Source: Spartobacteria bacterium (GTDB lineage Bacteria > Verrucomicrobiota > Verrucomicrobiia > Chthoniobacterales > Chthoniobacteraceae). From it: a stretch of DNA of 64,000 nt. Positions 43,267 to 54,768 of the stretch are shown in pieces; position 1 is the first letter of the stretch, and each line of letters starts with the position of its first letter. A program made the position numbers and the translations under genes. Location: NCBI GenBank assembly GCA_021324825.1, contig JAJPII010000023.1, positions 1 to 64,000 of the forward strand, given 5' to 3'. The notes below the pieces were generated by a model. That model was not told the origin of the DNA, made no database searches, and saw only the letters and a program-made list of their open reading frames with translations.

Positions 43267-44520
43267 CTAATTAGTTGCCGCCTCGGAAAAGTTCAACCCT
43301 TCCGCGCGATAAGCGCGCGCGAGCAGCGTGACGGGGTGGGCCACTTCCAGGTCATATCCCAATTCCCTCGCGCCATTCTCCAACTGGATATGGCAGCCGG
43401 GATTCGCCGCCGCCACGACGCGCGCTCCCGTCGAAAGGATGTGCTCCATCTTTCGCTTTTGCAATCGGGCGGCCATCCCGGGTTGCGTGATGTTGTAGAC
43501 GCCCGCGCTGCCGCAACACCACGTCGCTTCGGGCAATTCAACCAACTCCAGGCCGGGAATCGCGCGCAGGATTTCCCGCGGCTGCCGCGTTATTCGCTGG
43601 CCGTGGCAGAGATGGCACGCCTCGTGGTAAGTGACTTTCTGTTTCACGGGCGCGCATCGCGGCGGACGCAACCCGATTTCCGCCAGCCACTCGTGCACGT
43701 CCTTCACCTTGCGCGACCACTCGGCGGCGGAAGGCCCCAAGAGGCGCTCATACGTTTTCAGATGCGAGCCGCAGCCCGCCGCGTTCGTGATGATGGCGTC
43801 CAGCTTTCCGGGATCAAACGCTTCGATCAATCGCCGCGCCAACTCGCGCGCCGTGCGGATGTCTCCATTATGCGCGTGAAGCGAGCCGCAGCACGGTTGC
43901 AGGGACGGCGTATGGACCTCGCAGCCATTCGCGAGGAGGACATCCGCGGTGTCGCGGTTGATGTCCGGGAAAACGATGTCCTGCACGCAGCCCGTGAGCA
44001 TTCCGACCCGGAAACGAACGCGCGCGGGAGTTTCAACGCGCCGGATGCCCGCGCTTTTCCCTGCCGCCGGAGCCTGGAGCGCGAGGGCTCGCAGCCGCTT
44101 CGGCAAAAGCGGAGCCATGCGCCGCAGCCAAAGCATGCTTCCCGCCAGCCGAAGAAGCCGCGGGCGCGTGAACAACCCCCGCAGGAAAAACGCGCGGAGC
44201 GCCGAACGGGCCGGAGCCGCCAGTTTTCCCGATTCCTCCGCCTCGGCCCGGGCGGCTTCGAAGAGGTGAGCGTAATCCACTCCCGCCGGGCACGCCGTCT
44301 CGCACGCCAGGCAGCCGAGGCAAAAATACATCTCCTCGCCGAACGCGCGCGTCGCATCCATCCGCCCGTCGGCGATTGCGCGCATCAAGGCGATCCGCCC
44401 GCGCGGGCCGTTCTTCTCCTTTCCTGTCGCGTCGAATGTCGGGCAAGTCGGAAGGCACATTCCGCAATGGATGCATTGTTGCAGGACGGAGTAATCCATC
44501 TCGCGGAGGGGCGAACTCAT
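43267..44520 (-). CDS. glcF: Glycolate oxidase iron-sulfur subunit
   Basis: The electron-transfer subunit of membrane-associated glycolate/(D-lactate) oxidase. A 417-residue protein with two 4Fe-4S ferredoxin motifs, CIHCGMCLPTCP and CLGCLACETACP, and two CCG domains (QPCCGSLH and TWCCGSAG). Length is normal for GlcF. It overlaps glcD by 4 bp and is followed on the same strand by the GAF-HlyD gene, possibly as part of one transcript. There is no glcE in the window, so the complex would be the two-subunit form. Function depends on glcD, which is frameshifted here. Confidence 0.92.
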   Translation of the reverse strand: MSSPLREMDYSVLQQCIHCGMCLPTCPTFDATGKEKNGPRGRIALMRAIADGRMDATRAFGEEMYFCLGCLACETACPAGVDYAHLFEAARAEAEESGKLAAPARSALRAFFLRGLFTRPRLLRLAGSMLWLRRMAPLLPKRLRALALQAPAAGKSAGIRRVETPARVRFRVGMLTGCVQDIVFPDINRDTADVLLANGCEVHTPSLQPCCGSLHAHNGDIRTARELARRLIEAFDPGKLDAIITNAAGCGSHLKTYERLLGPSAAEWSRKVKDVHEWLAEIGLRPPRCAPVKQKVTYHEACHLCHGQRITRQPREILRAIPGLELVELPEATWCCGSAGVYNITQPGMAARLQKRKMEHILSTGARVVAAANPGCHIQLENGARELGYDLEVAHPVTLLARAYRAEGLNFSEAATN

Positions 44521-45888
44521 GGCAGAAAGATCTTTCCGGGATTCAGGATGCCGAGCGGATCGAAAGCCGCTTTTACTTTGCGCATTATATCAACGTTCAA
44601 TTCTCCCAGCGCCGCCCCGAGAAAATCCCGCTTCGCAAGCCCCACGCCGTGTTCGCCGGTTATCGTGCCGCCCAGCGCCACGGCGTGTCCGAATATTTCC
44701 TTCATCGCGATCTCGACCCGGCGCATCTCCCCGTGGTCGCGTTCATTCACGAGAAAGGTGGGATGAAGATTCCCGTCCCCCATGTGGCCGAAGACGCCGA
44801 TCTTGAGGCGATGCCGCGCGGCCGTTTCCTGGATGAATCGCACCATCCTCGTCAATTCGCCGCGCGGGACCGTGGCGTCTTCCAGGATGGTTGTCGGCGC
44901 GACGCGGGCGAGCGCGGCGAAGGCCGAGCGCCGCGCGGAGGCAAGCGCGGCGGCCTTCTTCCGCCGTTTGCGCCACCGTGACGCAACGGGCGCCGTGTTC
45001 CTTCGCGAAAGCGGTCATGCGGTGCGCTTCCTCCTCCACGGCGGCGGGGTGGCCGTCCGCCTCCATCAGGAGGATTGCATCCGCATCCCGGGGCAAGCCC
45101 GCGTGGGTGTAGTCCTCGATGCAGTTGATCGTCGTCCGATCAAGAAACTCAAGGGTGCAGGGAATGATCTTCGCCGCGATGATGGCCGACACCGTATCGG
45201 CGGCCTCCTCCATCCGGTCATAAACCGCCAGCAATGTCCGGCGCGCGGCGGGCCGGGGAATCAGTTTCAACAAGACGCCGGTGATGACGCCCAGCGTCCC
45301 TTCCGAACCGATGAACAAATCCCGCAACGTGTAACCCGCGACGTCTTTCACGCATTTGCCGCCGGTATGCAGCACTTCGCCGGAGGCCAGCACGACTTCC
45401 AGTCCCATGACATAATCGCGCGTGACCCCATATTTCAGGCCGCGCAGGCCGCCGGAATTTTCCGCCGCGTTTCCTCCGATGGTCGAGATTTTCATCGAAC
45501 CGGGATCGGGCGGATAGAACAGGCCCGCGTCCTCCGCGGCCCGCGCGATTTTCTCGGTGATGACGCCCGCCTCGGCGCGCAACGTCAGGTTCCTCGCGTC
45601 AACCTCCAGGATGCGGTTCATCTTCGTCATGCAAAGGACGATGCATCCCTCGACGGGAAGGCTTCCCCCGCTGAGCCCCGTGCCCGAACCGCGCGGCACG
45701 AGAGGCGTCCGCGCCGCCGCAGCGAACTTCACCAGCTCCACGGTTTCTTCGGTGCTCGTGGGGAAAACCACCACCGCGGGCATCTGGCGGCAGATCGCCG
45801 TCCCGTCAAAAGAGTAGGGGATGAGGTCTTCCTCCTCGCCCAGGCATTCGAGCGAAGGAAAACGGCGGCGCAGTTCGGAAAGCATCAT
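44517..45888 (-). pseudogene. glcD: Glycolate oxidase FAD subunit, frameshifted
   Basis: A BBE/FAD_binding_4-type flavoprotein. The first part (from ATG 45888) has the FAD motifs TPLVPRGSGTGLSGGSLP, PPDPGSMKISTIGGNAAEN and GLKYGVTRDYVMGLE. After EEGRR the frame changes: it continues in the next frame as LASARRSAFAALARVAP and ends GVFGHMGDGNLHP, TGEHGVGLAKR and the C-terminal Pro, all conserved GlcD features. The shift lies at about 44945-44951, in GCG repeats. Removing one base restores a 456-residue protein, the usual length. It may be a sequencing/assembly slip or a recent mutation. Without repair the FAD subunit would lack its substrate-domain end. Confidence 0.85.
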
Positions 45889-45936
45889 AAACCGCTTGGC
45901 CTAGGTTCGGCAAAATGAGAGCATGGCCGCAAGCGT

Positions 45937-47336
<1,400 letters not shown>

Positions 47337-47340
<4 letters not shown>

Positions 47341-48584
47341 GCAACTACGATACTTCCTTGCCGTTGGAATCTCCGGCAAGCAAAAGGAACTGGCTTAACC
47401 CGGCGGTGACGTGCCTCTGGGCGGCGACCTTTCTCGTCATTTTTGTTCGCCTCGCGCTCACCTCCCAGCACAACATTTTTCAAGCTTACGAAAGAGCCGG
47501 AGTGAACTGGCTTGCCGGCGCGGACCTTTACACCACCACGCACGGACGGGGTTTTGTCTACAGCCCGCTGGTCGCCGCTTTTTTCGCCGGGCTTTCGCTG
47601 TTGCCCTCCGTGGCGGCCAACATCGTCTGGCGGCTGCTGAACGCCGCGGTTTTTCTCGGCGCCGTTTTTTCATGGCTCGGGTCGGGGATAAACCGGATCC
47701 CGAAGAAACATTGGGCCCTGGTGTTTCTCTTCCTGCAACCGCTTTCCCTCGGCAACTTTAACAACGGCCAGGCCAATCCCGTGGTGATCGGTTTGCTGAT
47801 GTTCGGCATTCTCGGCGCCGGCAAAGAACGGTGGAATCTCGCCGCCTTCTGCGTGGCGGGCGCGGTGTACATGAAGATCTATCCGCTCGCGGCGGGCCTG
47901 CTTCTCGCGCTGGTTTTTCCGAGAAAATTCGCGTGGCGGCTGGCGGCGGCTTTGCTGGTCCTCGGCGCCGCGCCTTTCCTTTTCCAAAAACCTTCCTACG
48001 TGCTTGCGCAATACCACGACTGGATTCAAACCCGCCTCGCGGACGACCGCCGCCTGTATGAATCGAACATAGCTCCCCACGATCTTTGGATGGTGCTTCG
48101 CGCGCTGCGCGTCCCAATAAGCGAGAGCGCCTACGTGGCGCTGGAATTCCTTTCCGCGGGCGCCATCGCCGCCGTCTGCCTCCTTGGCCGCATGAGGAAT
48201 TGGCCGCCGAACCGGCTTCTGGGCGCTTTGTTCACCCTCGCGTGCTGCTGGATGGTGCTGCTTGGTCCCGCCACGGAATCGCCAACCTATATCCTGCTGG
48301 CGCCCGCCGCGGTTTTCGCCGCCGTCCAGGCCTTTGAAGAACCCAGGCCGGTCTGGTTGCGCGCGCTGGCCGCGGCGGCGTTGTTTTTTTTCATCGAGGG
48401 ATTCGCGATCAACAGCTTTGTTTTAAAGAAGGAACCGTTTGCGGTCGTTCAACCGGTGGGAGCGATCATTTTCTCGTGTTACGCCGGCCTCTGGTTCCTC
48501 ACCGCTTCGTTCTGGGCGCGCCGGGACGAGGATTTTAGCATGGGATTGAAATCGGCTCGAACTTCGGCGCGAGCAGGTGATTGA
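47337..48584 (+). CDS. Polytopic membrane glycosyltransferase, GT87-like (DUF2029)
   Basis: A 415-residue integral membrane protein with about ten transmembrane helices. Family features are the periplasmic catalytic-Asp region after helix 1 (NWLAGADLYTTTHGRGFVYSP), FGLG-type helices with NFNNGQANPVVIGLLM and VYMKIYPLAAG. GT87 enzymes transfer sugars from polyprenyl-phosphate donors outside the cytoplasm. It starts at TTG 47337 overlapping the uxaC TGA. Its 3' end overlaps the opposite MFS gene by 50 bp. The specific glycan is unknown, and its pairing with uxaC may be incidental. Confidence 0.8.
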
Positions 48585-49866
48585 TGATGAATGCCAGGAG
48601 ATAGGCCGCGCCGCAAAACGTAAAGAGGATCGCGTAGCCGCCGGAGACGTTGTTCAACGCCTTGAAATGGTCCAGGACGGCGCCGGTGACGTAGGGAAAA
48701 ATCGCGCTGCCGATGCTGCCGGCGAGTCCGCCCATCCCCGTGACCGAAGCGATCGCGGGCTTCGGGAACATATCGGAGACCGTGGTGAACAAATTCGCCG
48801 ACCACGCCTGGTGCGCCGCGCCGGCCAGGCCGATGAGGCCGACCGCCGCCCACGGCGTACCGTATTTCGCGGCCATGATTGGCATGACCAAAAGCGCGAA
48901 GACGAACATGCCGGTCTTGCGCGCGCGCGTCACGCTCCAGCCCCGGCTTGTCAGCCAGCCCGTGACCCACCCCCCGCAGATGCTCAGTACGGTGACGATG
49001 GCGTAAATTGTCATCAGGTGCGGCCAGCTCTTCTTGATGTCGAGATGGAACGCGGAGTTTTTGAAATAGTCCGGCAGCCAGATGAGGAAGAACCACCAGA
49101 CGGGATCCGTGAGAAACTTGGCGGCGATGAACGACCACGCCTGGCGGCAGCGGACCAGGCTCGCCCACGGCAGCTTGGCCGCCGTTCCGGTCTCGCGGTC
49201 GCCCAGGATGTATTCCAGTTCCGCCGCGTTTACCGCCTTTGTCTTTTCCGGCGCGTCGTAAAAGAGCTTCCAGAGGCAAATCCAGAGCAGGCCCGCGGCG
49301 CCGGCCGCGATGTAACACGACTGCCATCCCCAGCGCGAAGCCATGGCGGGAATGATCCACGGCGCGACCAGCGCGCCGACATTTGTCCCGGAGTTGAAAA
49401 TGCTCGTCGCCAAGGCGCGTTCGGCTTTCGGGAACCACAAGGCCACGCTCTTCACCGAACACGGGAAGCAGCCGCCTTCGCTGCCGCCCACCGCGATGCG
49501 CGCCGCGAAAAATCCGCCGATGCTACCCACCAGCGAGGTGCAGCCGGCCGAGACGCTCCAGGCGCCCACGCAGACGATGTACCCCATCTTCGTCCCGTAT
49601 TTGTCGATGAGCCATCCGAAGCCGAGCATGCTGAAGCCGTAAGCGAGCAGGAATACCGAGTTGATGAGGCCGAAGGTTGTGTTCGACCATCGCAGGGACT
49701 CGACGCCGAACGCGGGCGGCATCTTGCCGAATTGCTCATCGAGCATCGGCTTGAGCAAACCGAGAATCTGCCGGTCAACGTAAAGAATGACCAGCGCGCA
49801 AAACAGGAGGCCGCAGACAACCCAGCGGTATCCGGTTTTTTGGGGCATACGCTCGTGTTCTATCAC
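48535..49866 (-). CDS. MFS transporter, hexuronate/anion:cation symporter (ExuT-like)
   Basis: A 443-residue, 12-helix major facilitator of the ACS family. It has the opening YRWVVCGLLFCALVILYVDR, the loop motif GWLIDKYGTKMGY between helices 2 and 3, and GSEGGCFPCSVKSVALWFPK, characteristic of ExuT/glucarate-type symporters. The C-terminal half includes SDMFPKPAIASVTGMGG. Its position beside uxaC (uronate isomerase) and a tartronate-semialdehyde-reductase-like gene supports uptake of a sugar acid. The start ATG 49866 is followed by a second ATG at 49848; either is possible. Confidence 0.88.
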   Translation of the reverse strand: MIEHERMPQKTGYRWVVCGLLFCALVILYVDRQILGLLKPMLDEQFGKMPPAFGVESLRWSNTTFGLINSVFLLAYGFSMLGFGWLIDKYGTKMGYIVCVGAWSVSAGCTSLVGSIGGFFAARIAVGGSEGGCFPCSVKSVALWFPKAERALATSIFNSGTNVGALVAPWIIPAMASRWGWQSCYIAAGAAGLLWICLWKLFYDAPEKTKAVNAAELEYILGDRETGTAAKLPWASLVRCRQAWSFIAAKFLTDPVWWFFLIWLPDYFKNSAFHLDIKKSWPHLMTIYAIVTVLSICGGWVTGWLTSRGWSVTRARKTGMFVFALLVMPIMAAKYGTPWAAVGLIGLAGAAHQAWSANLFTTVSDMFPKPAIASVTGMGGLAGSIGSAIFPYVTGAVLDHFKALNNVSGGYAILFTFCGAAYLLAFIINHLLAPKFEPISIPC

Positions 49867-49912
49867 GATTCCCTTGCGAAGGAAGGTTCATGTTCTAGTT
49901 TTGGTCAATCGC

Positions 49913-50635
49913 ATGAAAATTCCCCTCGAAGACAATTATGAAGACATCATCGGCAAGGCGCAGCGCGGGTTAAAACTGCCGGGCGAGGAATCGCCGGAGA
50001 AACTGGGCCTCGGGGCGGCTGCGTTGCGGGCCAGCGCCGCGAAGGCGTGGTATCCGAACGATCCCGGGCCAATCGCGGGGCTCGCCTGCTTCAATACGCC
50101 GTTCCACGACATGACCGTCAACAGCTACGTCGTCTTCGATCCCGAGACGAAGGAGGCGGCGGCGTTTGACACGGGGACGGATTGCGACGGGATATTAAAG
50201 ATGGACGTCAAAATCGGGCGGATATTCCTCACGCACATCCACGGCGATCACGTTCTGGAACTGGATCGGCTGAAGGAGCGGACAGGAGCGAAGGCTTACG
50301 TCAGCAAACGCGAGCCGATGGAAGGCGCGGAACCCTTCGAGGACGGACGCCAGTTCCGGATCGGCGGCCTGGTGGTGGAGACGCGCCGCACCAGCGGCCA
50401 CGCGCGCGGCGGCGTCACTTACGTCGTCACGGGGCTGGCGAGGCGGCTCGCCATCGACGGCGATGCGATCTTCGCAGGATCGATGGGCGGCGGCATGGCG
50501 GACTACCAGGAGGCGCTGCGCACCAACCGCGAGAGCATCCTCTCGCTGCCGGACGACACGGTCATCTGCCCGGGCCACGGCCCGCTGACGACGGTCGGCG
50601 AGGAGAAAATGCACAACCCGTTTTTCGCGCGCTGA
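49913..50635 (+). CDS. Metallo-beta-lactamase-fold hydrolase
   Basis: A 240-residue glyoxalase-II-like MBL hydrolase from ATG 49913. Motif 1 THIHGDHVLELDRL carries the HxHxDH zinc ligands. Later ligands are seen in the RRTSGHARGG loop, DAIFAGS and the final CPGHGPLT. It most resembles hydroxyacylglutathione hydrolase-like proteins, but substrate is unknown. It is 6 bp upstream of a 3-hydroxyacid dehydrogenase gene, a likely two-gene operon. The longer frame to 49787 overlaps the divergent MFS gene and is not used. Confidence 0.85.
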   Translation: MKIPLEDNYEDIIGKAQRGLKLPGEESPEKLGLGAAALRASAAKAWYPNDPGPIAGLACFNTPFHDMTVNSYVVFDPETKEAAAFDTGTDCDGILKMDVKIGRIFLTHIHGDHVLELDRLKERTGAKAYVSKREPMEGAEPFEDGRQFRIGGLVVETRRTSGHARGGVTYVVTGLARRLAIDGDAIFAGSMGGGMADYQEALRTNRESILSLPDDTVICPGHGPLTTVGEEKMHNPFFAR

Positions 50636-50641
50636 ACCGCC

Positions 50642-51520
50642 ATGGAAAAAATTGCGTTTGTCGGAGTCGGGCGGATGGGCGCGAATATGGCGCGCCGATT
50701 GAAGGACGCGGGGTGCGCCGTCACCGCCGTTTACGATGTTCGCGCGGAAGCCGCCCGGCAATTGGCCGCGGAGCTTGGCGCGGAGGCTTGCACGGAACCC
50801 GCCCGGGTTACGGAACTGGCCGGCGTGATCATCACCGTCGTCACGGACGACGCGGCGATGAAAGCGATCTTCTCGCCGGACGCGCTGTTAAAGGAAGCGG
50901 ACGGCAGGCTCTTCATCAACTGCGCCACCGTCTCGCCGCGAACGCACTTGGAAGTCGAGGCGCGGGCGCGCGAACAGGGCGCCCAAACGCTGGAAGCGTG
51001 CATGGCGTCGAGCATCACGCAGGCGCGGGAAGGCTCCCTCTACCTGATGATCGGCGGGGAGACGGCGGCTTTCGAGCGCGCCCGCCCAATCCTTGAAAAA
51101 CTGGCCTCCGCCATCCGCCGCATCGGCAAAGCCGGCGAAGCGGCGAAGGTGAAGGCGTTGGTCAACATGGTCATGAACATCAATACCGCCGGCCTCGCGG
51201 AGGGATTGGGTCTTGGCGACGCGCTGGGACTCGACCTGGCGATGCTGCGGGATGTCTTTTCGCAAACGGGCGCCGGCTCCCGCGTTTTGCAGACCGACGG
51301 CGAGGATATGCAGAACCGCGACCACGCCTGTTACTTCAGCGCGGCTCACGCGGCGAAGGATTCCGGCATCGCCCTGGAGCTGGCGAAAGAAGCCGGTCTC
51401 GACCTGCCGCTGGCCGCCGCGACCCATGGGCAGTACTGCCGCATGATTGCGGAAGGCCTCGGAGAACTCGACAAATCCGGCGTGGCGGAACTCACCTTCA
51501 AAGGCCGGCGTCCGCGCTGA
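50642..51520 (+). CDS. 3-hydroxyacid dehydrogenase family (GarR/GlxR-like)
   Basis: A 292-residue NAD(P)-dependent beta-hydroxyacid dehydrogenase. It has the Rossmann motif VGVGRMGANMARRL and the catalytic Lys171 (AKVKALVNMVMN). The substrate-binding motif DAPVSGG of tartronate-semialdehyde reductases is replaced by EACMASSITQARE at about 118-130, so the substrate may differ. The C-terminal helical domain is complete. It sits in the sugar-acid region with uxaC and an ExuT-like permease, but tartronate semialdehyde is only one of several possible substrates. Confidence 0.8.
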   Translation: MEKIAFVGVGRMGANMARRLKDAGCAVTAVYDVRAEAARQLAAELGAEACTEPARVTELAGVIITVVTDDAAMKAIFSPDALLKEADGRLFINCATVSPRTHLEVEARAREQGAQTLEACMASSITQAREGSLYLMIGGETAAFERARPILEKLASAIRRIGKAGEAAKVKALVNMVMNINTAGLAEGLGLGDALGLDLAMLRDVFSQTGAGSRVLQTDGEDMQNRDHACYFSAAHAAKDSGIALELAKEAGLDLPLAAATHGQYCRMIAEGLGELDKSGVAELTFKGRRPR

Positions 51521-51588
51521 AAGGCGACGCGGCTGCGAAAAGGATTCAGTGGCAAGGCGCGCCGGTTGCGGTTAAGAGTTTCCCCGAA

Positions 51589-53424
51589 ATGGCAGAAGAA
51601 GTTTCCCGCAAGACCCCGGAGCAGCGGGCCGGAATGTCCGATCTCGAAAGGTTGCGGCATTCCTGCGCGCACGTGCTGGCGACCGCCATCCTGAAGCTGT
51701 GGCCGGAGGCGCAGTTCGCCGCGGGGCCGCCGGTCGAGGCCGGCTTTTATTACGACTTGGAATTGGGCCGCCGCATTTCGCCCGAGGACTTCGAGCAGAT
51801 CGAGGCCGAGATGAAGAAGACCGTAAAGGAGAACCAGACGTTCGAGCGGGTGCCCGTGAGCCGCGACGAGGCGTTGAAGCTGGCGGAAGAGGGGCGGTTG
51901 GCGGCTCTGGGGCCGCGCGGCGAGCCGAGCAAGTTCAAGCTCGACATCCTGCGGGGCATACCGGAGGGCGAAGAGATAACGCTCTACCGGAACGGCGACT
52001 TCCTCGACCTCTGCGCCGGGCCGCACGTGATGCGCACGGGGAACATCGGCGCGTTCAAGCTGACGAGCGTCGCGAGCGCCTATTATAAAGGGGATGAACG
52101 CAACCCGCAGTTGCAGCGGGTTTACGGCACGGCTTTCAAGACGCGCGCGGAACTGGACGCGCACTTCGCGATGCTGGAGGAGGCGAAGAAGCGCGACCAC
52201 CGGAAGCTTGGCAAGGAACTGGAGCTTTTCTTTTTCGACGCGGAAGACGTGGGGCCGGGGCTGCCGTTGTGGCTGCCGAACGGAACCGTCCTCATCGAGG
52301 AACTGGAAAAGCTCGCCAAAGAGACCGAGTTCCGCGGCGGCTACCAGCGCGTGCGCACGCCGCATCTCGCGCGCGAGAGCCTTTATATAACGAGCGGGCA
52401 TCTTCCCTATTACAAAGAGTCGATGTTTCCGCCCATGGAGTTCTCCGAGGACGCCGCGGGCGATCCCGTCAAATATTACCTGAAAGCGATGAACTGCCCG
52501 CACCACCACAAGCTCTTCGGCGCCGTGCCACGGAGCTATCGCGACCTGCCGTTGCGCCTGGCGGAATACGGGACCTGCTACCGCTACGAGCAGAGCGGCG
52601 AACTCTTCGGCCTGATGCGCGTCCGCTCCATGCAGATGAACGACGCCCACATCTACTGCACCCGGGAACAATTTGAGGCCGAGTTCAACGCCGTGAACGA
52701 ACTCTACCTGAAATATTTCAAGATTTTCGGCCTCGACAAATACCTGATGCGCTTCTCCACGCACGACCCCGCCCGGCTCGGCGAAAAATTCGTCGATGAA
52801 CCGGAACTCTGGCGCGAGACGGAGGAGATGGTCCGCAACGTCCTGGTCAAATCCGGCATTGCGTTCGTCGAGATACCGAACGAGGCGGCCTTTTACGGCC
52901 CGAATATCGACGTGCAGGTCTGGAGCGCCATCGGGCGGGAATTCACCATCGCCACGAACCAGGTCGATTTCTCCGTGCCGAAGCGTTTCGGGTTGAAATA
53001 CAAGACGAGCGACGGCGGGTTCGACACGCCGCTCTGCATCCACCGCGCGCCGCTCGGCACGCACGAGCGATTCATCGGCTTCCTCATCGAGCATTTTGCC
53101 GGCGCCTTCCCCGTATGGCTGGCGCCGGAGCAGGTGCGCGTCCTCCCCATATCGGAGAAACACGCCGCCTACGCCCGCCAGGTCACCGCTGCGCTCCGAA
53201 AAGAGGAAATACGCGCGACTTGCGACGAAAGCCCGGACAAAATCGGAGCCAAGATTCGCCTTGCCCAAATCGAGAAGGTTTCTTATATGTTGGTGCTGGG
53301 TGCGCGGGAAGAAGCCGCGGACCTCGTCGCCGTACGCAGTCGCAAGCTCGGCGATGAAGGAGCCTTGAGCGCAGGGGAATTTCTCGCGCGTCTCAAGAGG
53401 GAAATTGCGAACCGAGAGTTATAG
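51589..53424 (+). CDS. thrS: Threonyl-tRNA synthetase without TGS domain
   Basis: Charges tRNA-Thr. A 611-residue class II synthetase that begins directly at the N2 editing domain ([20 protein letters not shown]; HxxxH plus the later DLCAGPH) and so lacks the N-terminal TGS domain usual in bacterial ThrRS of about 640 residues. The catalytic core has motif 1, motif 2 ([21 protein letters not shown]) and motif 3 ([16 protein letters not shown]). The zinc ligands are Cys of KAMNCPHHH with two histidines. The anticodon-binding domain ends the protein. It is followed by infC as in many bacteria, with a 53-bp leader between them. Confidence 0.95.
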   Translation: MAEEVSRKTPEQRAGMSDLERLRHSCAHVLATAILKLWPEAQFAAGPPVEAGFYYDLELGRRISPEDFEQIEAEMKKTVKENQTFERVPVSRDEALKLAEEGRLAALGPRGEPSKFKLDILRGIPEGEEITLYRNGDFLDLCAGPHVMRTGNIGAFKLTSVASAYYKGDERNPQLQRVYGTAFKTRAELDAHFAMLEEAKKRDHRKLGKELELFFFDAEDVGPGLPLWLPNGTVLIEELEKLAKETEFRGGYQRVRTPHLARESLYITSGHLPYYKESMFPPMEFSEDAAGDPVKYYLKAMNCPHHHKLFGAVPRSYRDLPLRLAEYGTCYRYEQSGELFGLMRVRSMQMNDAHIYCTREQFEAEFNAVNELYLKYFKIFGLDKYLMRFSTHDPARLGEKFVDEPELWRETEEMVRNVLVKSGIAFVEIPNEAAFYGPNIDVQVWSAIGREFTIATNQVDFSVPKRFGLKYKTSDGGFDTPLCIHRAPLGTHERFIGFLIEHFAGAFPVWLAPEQVRVLPISEKHAAYARQVTAALRKEEIRATCDESPDKIGAKIRLAQIEKVSYMLVLGAREEAADLVAVRSRKLGDEGALSAGEFLARLKREIANREL

Positions 53425-53462
53425 CCGAAGCGCCTTTTGCCCGCTCCGCGAGGACGCTTTTT

Positions 53463-53467
53463 AGGAG
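53463..53467 (+). promoter_or_regulatory. Shine-Dalgarno setting the AUU start of infC
   Basis: AGGAG is placed 10 bases before ATT 53478. It is the strongest ribosome-binding site in the thrS-infC gap and supports ATT rather than the downstream GTG (53523) as start. Confidence 0.75.
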
Positions 53468-53477
53468 ACAGAAACTT

Positions 53478-54074
53478 ATTCAACAACAAATTCGGGTCAA
53501 CGGCCGCATTCGCGCTCGCGAAGTGCGGGTCATCCTCGCGGCCTCCAATCAACAACTCGGCGTCATGAAGCTGCCGGACGCCTTGCGCAAGGCCCAGGGC
53601 TTGGGACTTGATCTCGTGGAAGTCGCCCCCAACGCGAATCCCCCCGTCTGCCGGATCGTCGACTTCGGTAAATTCCGCTACGAACTCTCGAAGCAGGAGA
53701 AGGACAAGAAGAACTCCTCCAGCAAGCTCAAGGAGATCAAGTTCCGGGTAAACATCGACGAACACGACTACACGACCAAACTGCGCCGCGCGGAGGAATT
53801 CCTCGACAAGGGGAACAAGGTGAAGGTGCAGCTCCAGTTCCGCGGGCGCGAAATGGCGCACCAGGAATTGGGCGACCAGCTCATGCAAAGGGTAAAGGGC
53901 GACCTCGTCACGATGGCGCAGGTCGAGATGGAACCCAAACACATGGGCAAGAGCATCAACATGACCCTCTCGCCCCTCCCCGCGACCAAGCGCAAGCGGC
54001 GTTTCCTGGGCGATTCGGAAGAGTTGGGCGACGAGCCGGAGGAAGACGAGGACGAGGACGGAGACGAGGAATAG
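53478..54074 (+). CDS. infC: Translation initiation factor IF-3, AUU start
   Basis: Binds the 30S subunit, monitors start-codon/fMet-tRNA pairing and prevents premature 70S formation. From ATT 53478 the protein is 198 residues, beginning [19 protein letters not shown], the conserved IF-3 N-terminus. The first standard start, GTG 53523, would delete it. The N-domain, the basic linker ([20 protein letters not shown]) and the C-domain ([17 protein letters not shown]) are intact. The tail after RKRRFLGD is a highly acidic extension of about 20 residues not found in E. coli IF-3. AUU starts underlie IF-3 autorepression in E. coli; the same control is likely here. No rpmI or rplT follows. Confidence 0.92.
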   Translation: MQQQIRVNGRIRAREVRVILAASNQQLGVMKLPDALRKAQGLGLDLVEVAPNANPPVCRIVDFGKFRYELSKQEKDKKNSSSKLKEIKFRVNIDEHDYTTKLRRAEEFLDKGNKVKVQLQFRGREMAHQELGDQLMQRVKGDLVTMAQVEMEPKHMGKSINMTLSPLPATKRKRRFLGDSEELGDEPEEDEDEDGDEE

Positions 54075-54083
54075 AGCGGCTTC

Positions 54084-54767
54084 GTGAAGACCAGGCTGTT
54101 TCTATTCGACATCGACGGGACTCTCATCGCATCCGGCGGGGCGGGGGAGAAAGCGCTGACCCTCGCCATCAAGGAACGCTTCGGCGCGAACGACTCGCTG
54201 GAAGGCATCGAGATCGCCGGCAGGACCGACACCGGCATCGCCCGCCGCATATTTGAGAGATATGGCGTCGAGCCGAACACGGAGAATCTCACCGGCTTCC
54301 TCGACTGCTATCTTCGCCACCTGGAAACGCGGCTGCCCGCCACAAAAGGCGGCGTTCTGCCGGGCATCCTGCAACTGCTCGAAGAGCTAAAAAAGCGGCC
54401 CGCCGTCGCGGTCGCCTTGCTGACGGGAAACATCCGGGCCGGGGCGAAGCTGAAGCTGACCCACTACGGCGTATGGCATTTCTTTGAGTTTGGCGCCTTC
54501 GCCGACGACCACCACGACCGGAACCGTCTCGGGAAATTCGCCCAGGACCGCGCCCGGGAAACGCATGGCGCGCCGTTCGCGCCGGATCAGATTTTTGTTC
54601 TCGGCGATACGCCGCATGACATCGACTGCGGAAAAGCCTTCGGCGCCAAAACGGTCGCCATCGCCACGGGCCGGTATTCCGTCGAGGAACTGCGCGCGCA
54701 CCGCCCGGACTTTCTGTTTCAGGACCTGTCGAACGTCGCGGACGTCCTCTCGACGCTGGGTTTATGA
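54084..54767 (+). CDS. HAD-superfamily phosphatase, phosphoglycolate-phosphatase-like
   Basis: A 227-residue HAD hydrolase starting at GTG 54084, 9 bp after infC. The four motifs are visible: I FLFDIDGTL, II LLTGN, III the Lys in KLKLTH/GKFAQDR, and IV VLGDTPHDIDCGK. An alpha-helical C1 cap lies between motifs I and II. Phosphoglycolate phosphatase is a reasonable guess, which would connect to the glycolate genes, but HAD specificity is poorly predictable. Confidence 0.85.
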   Translation: MKTRLFLFDIDGTLIASGGAGEKALTLAIKERFGANDSLEGIEIAGRTDTGIARRIFERYGVEPNTENLTGFLDCYLRHLETRLPATKGGVLPGILQLLEELKKRPAVAVALLTGNIRAGAKLKLTHYGVWHFFEFGAFADDHHDRNRLGKFAQDRARETHGAPFAPDQIFVLGDTPHDIDCGKAFGAKTVAIATGRYSVEELRAHRPDFLFQDLSNVADVLSTLGL

Positions 54768-54768
54768 T

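Noticed and set aside
41488-44766. A 1,092-codon plus-strand frame opposite the HlyD and glc genes
   Set aside because: Lies opposite three genes with recognisable domains; composition is that of a GC-rich antisense frame.
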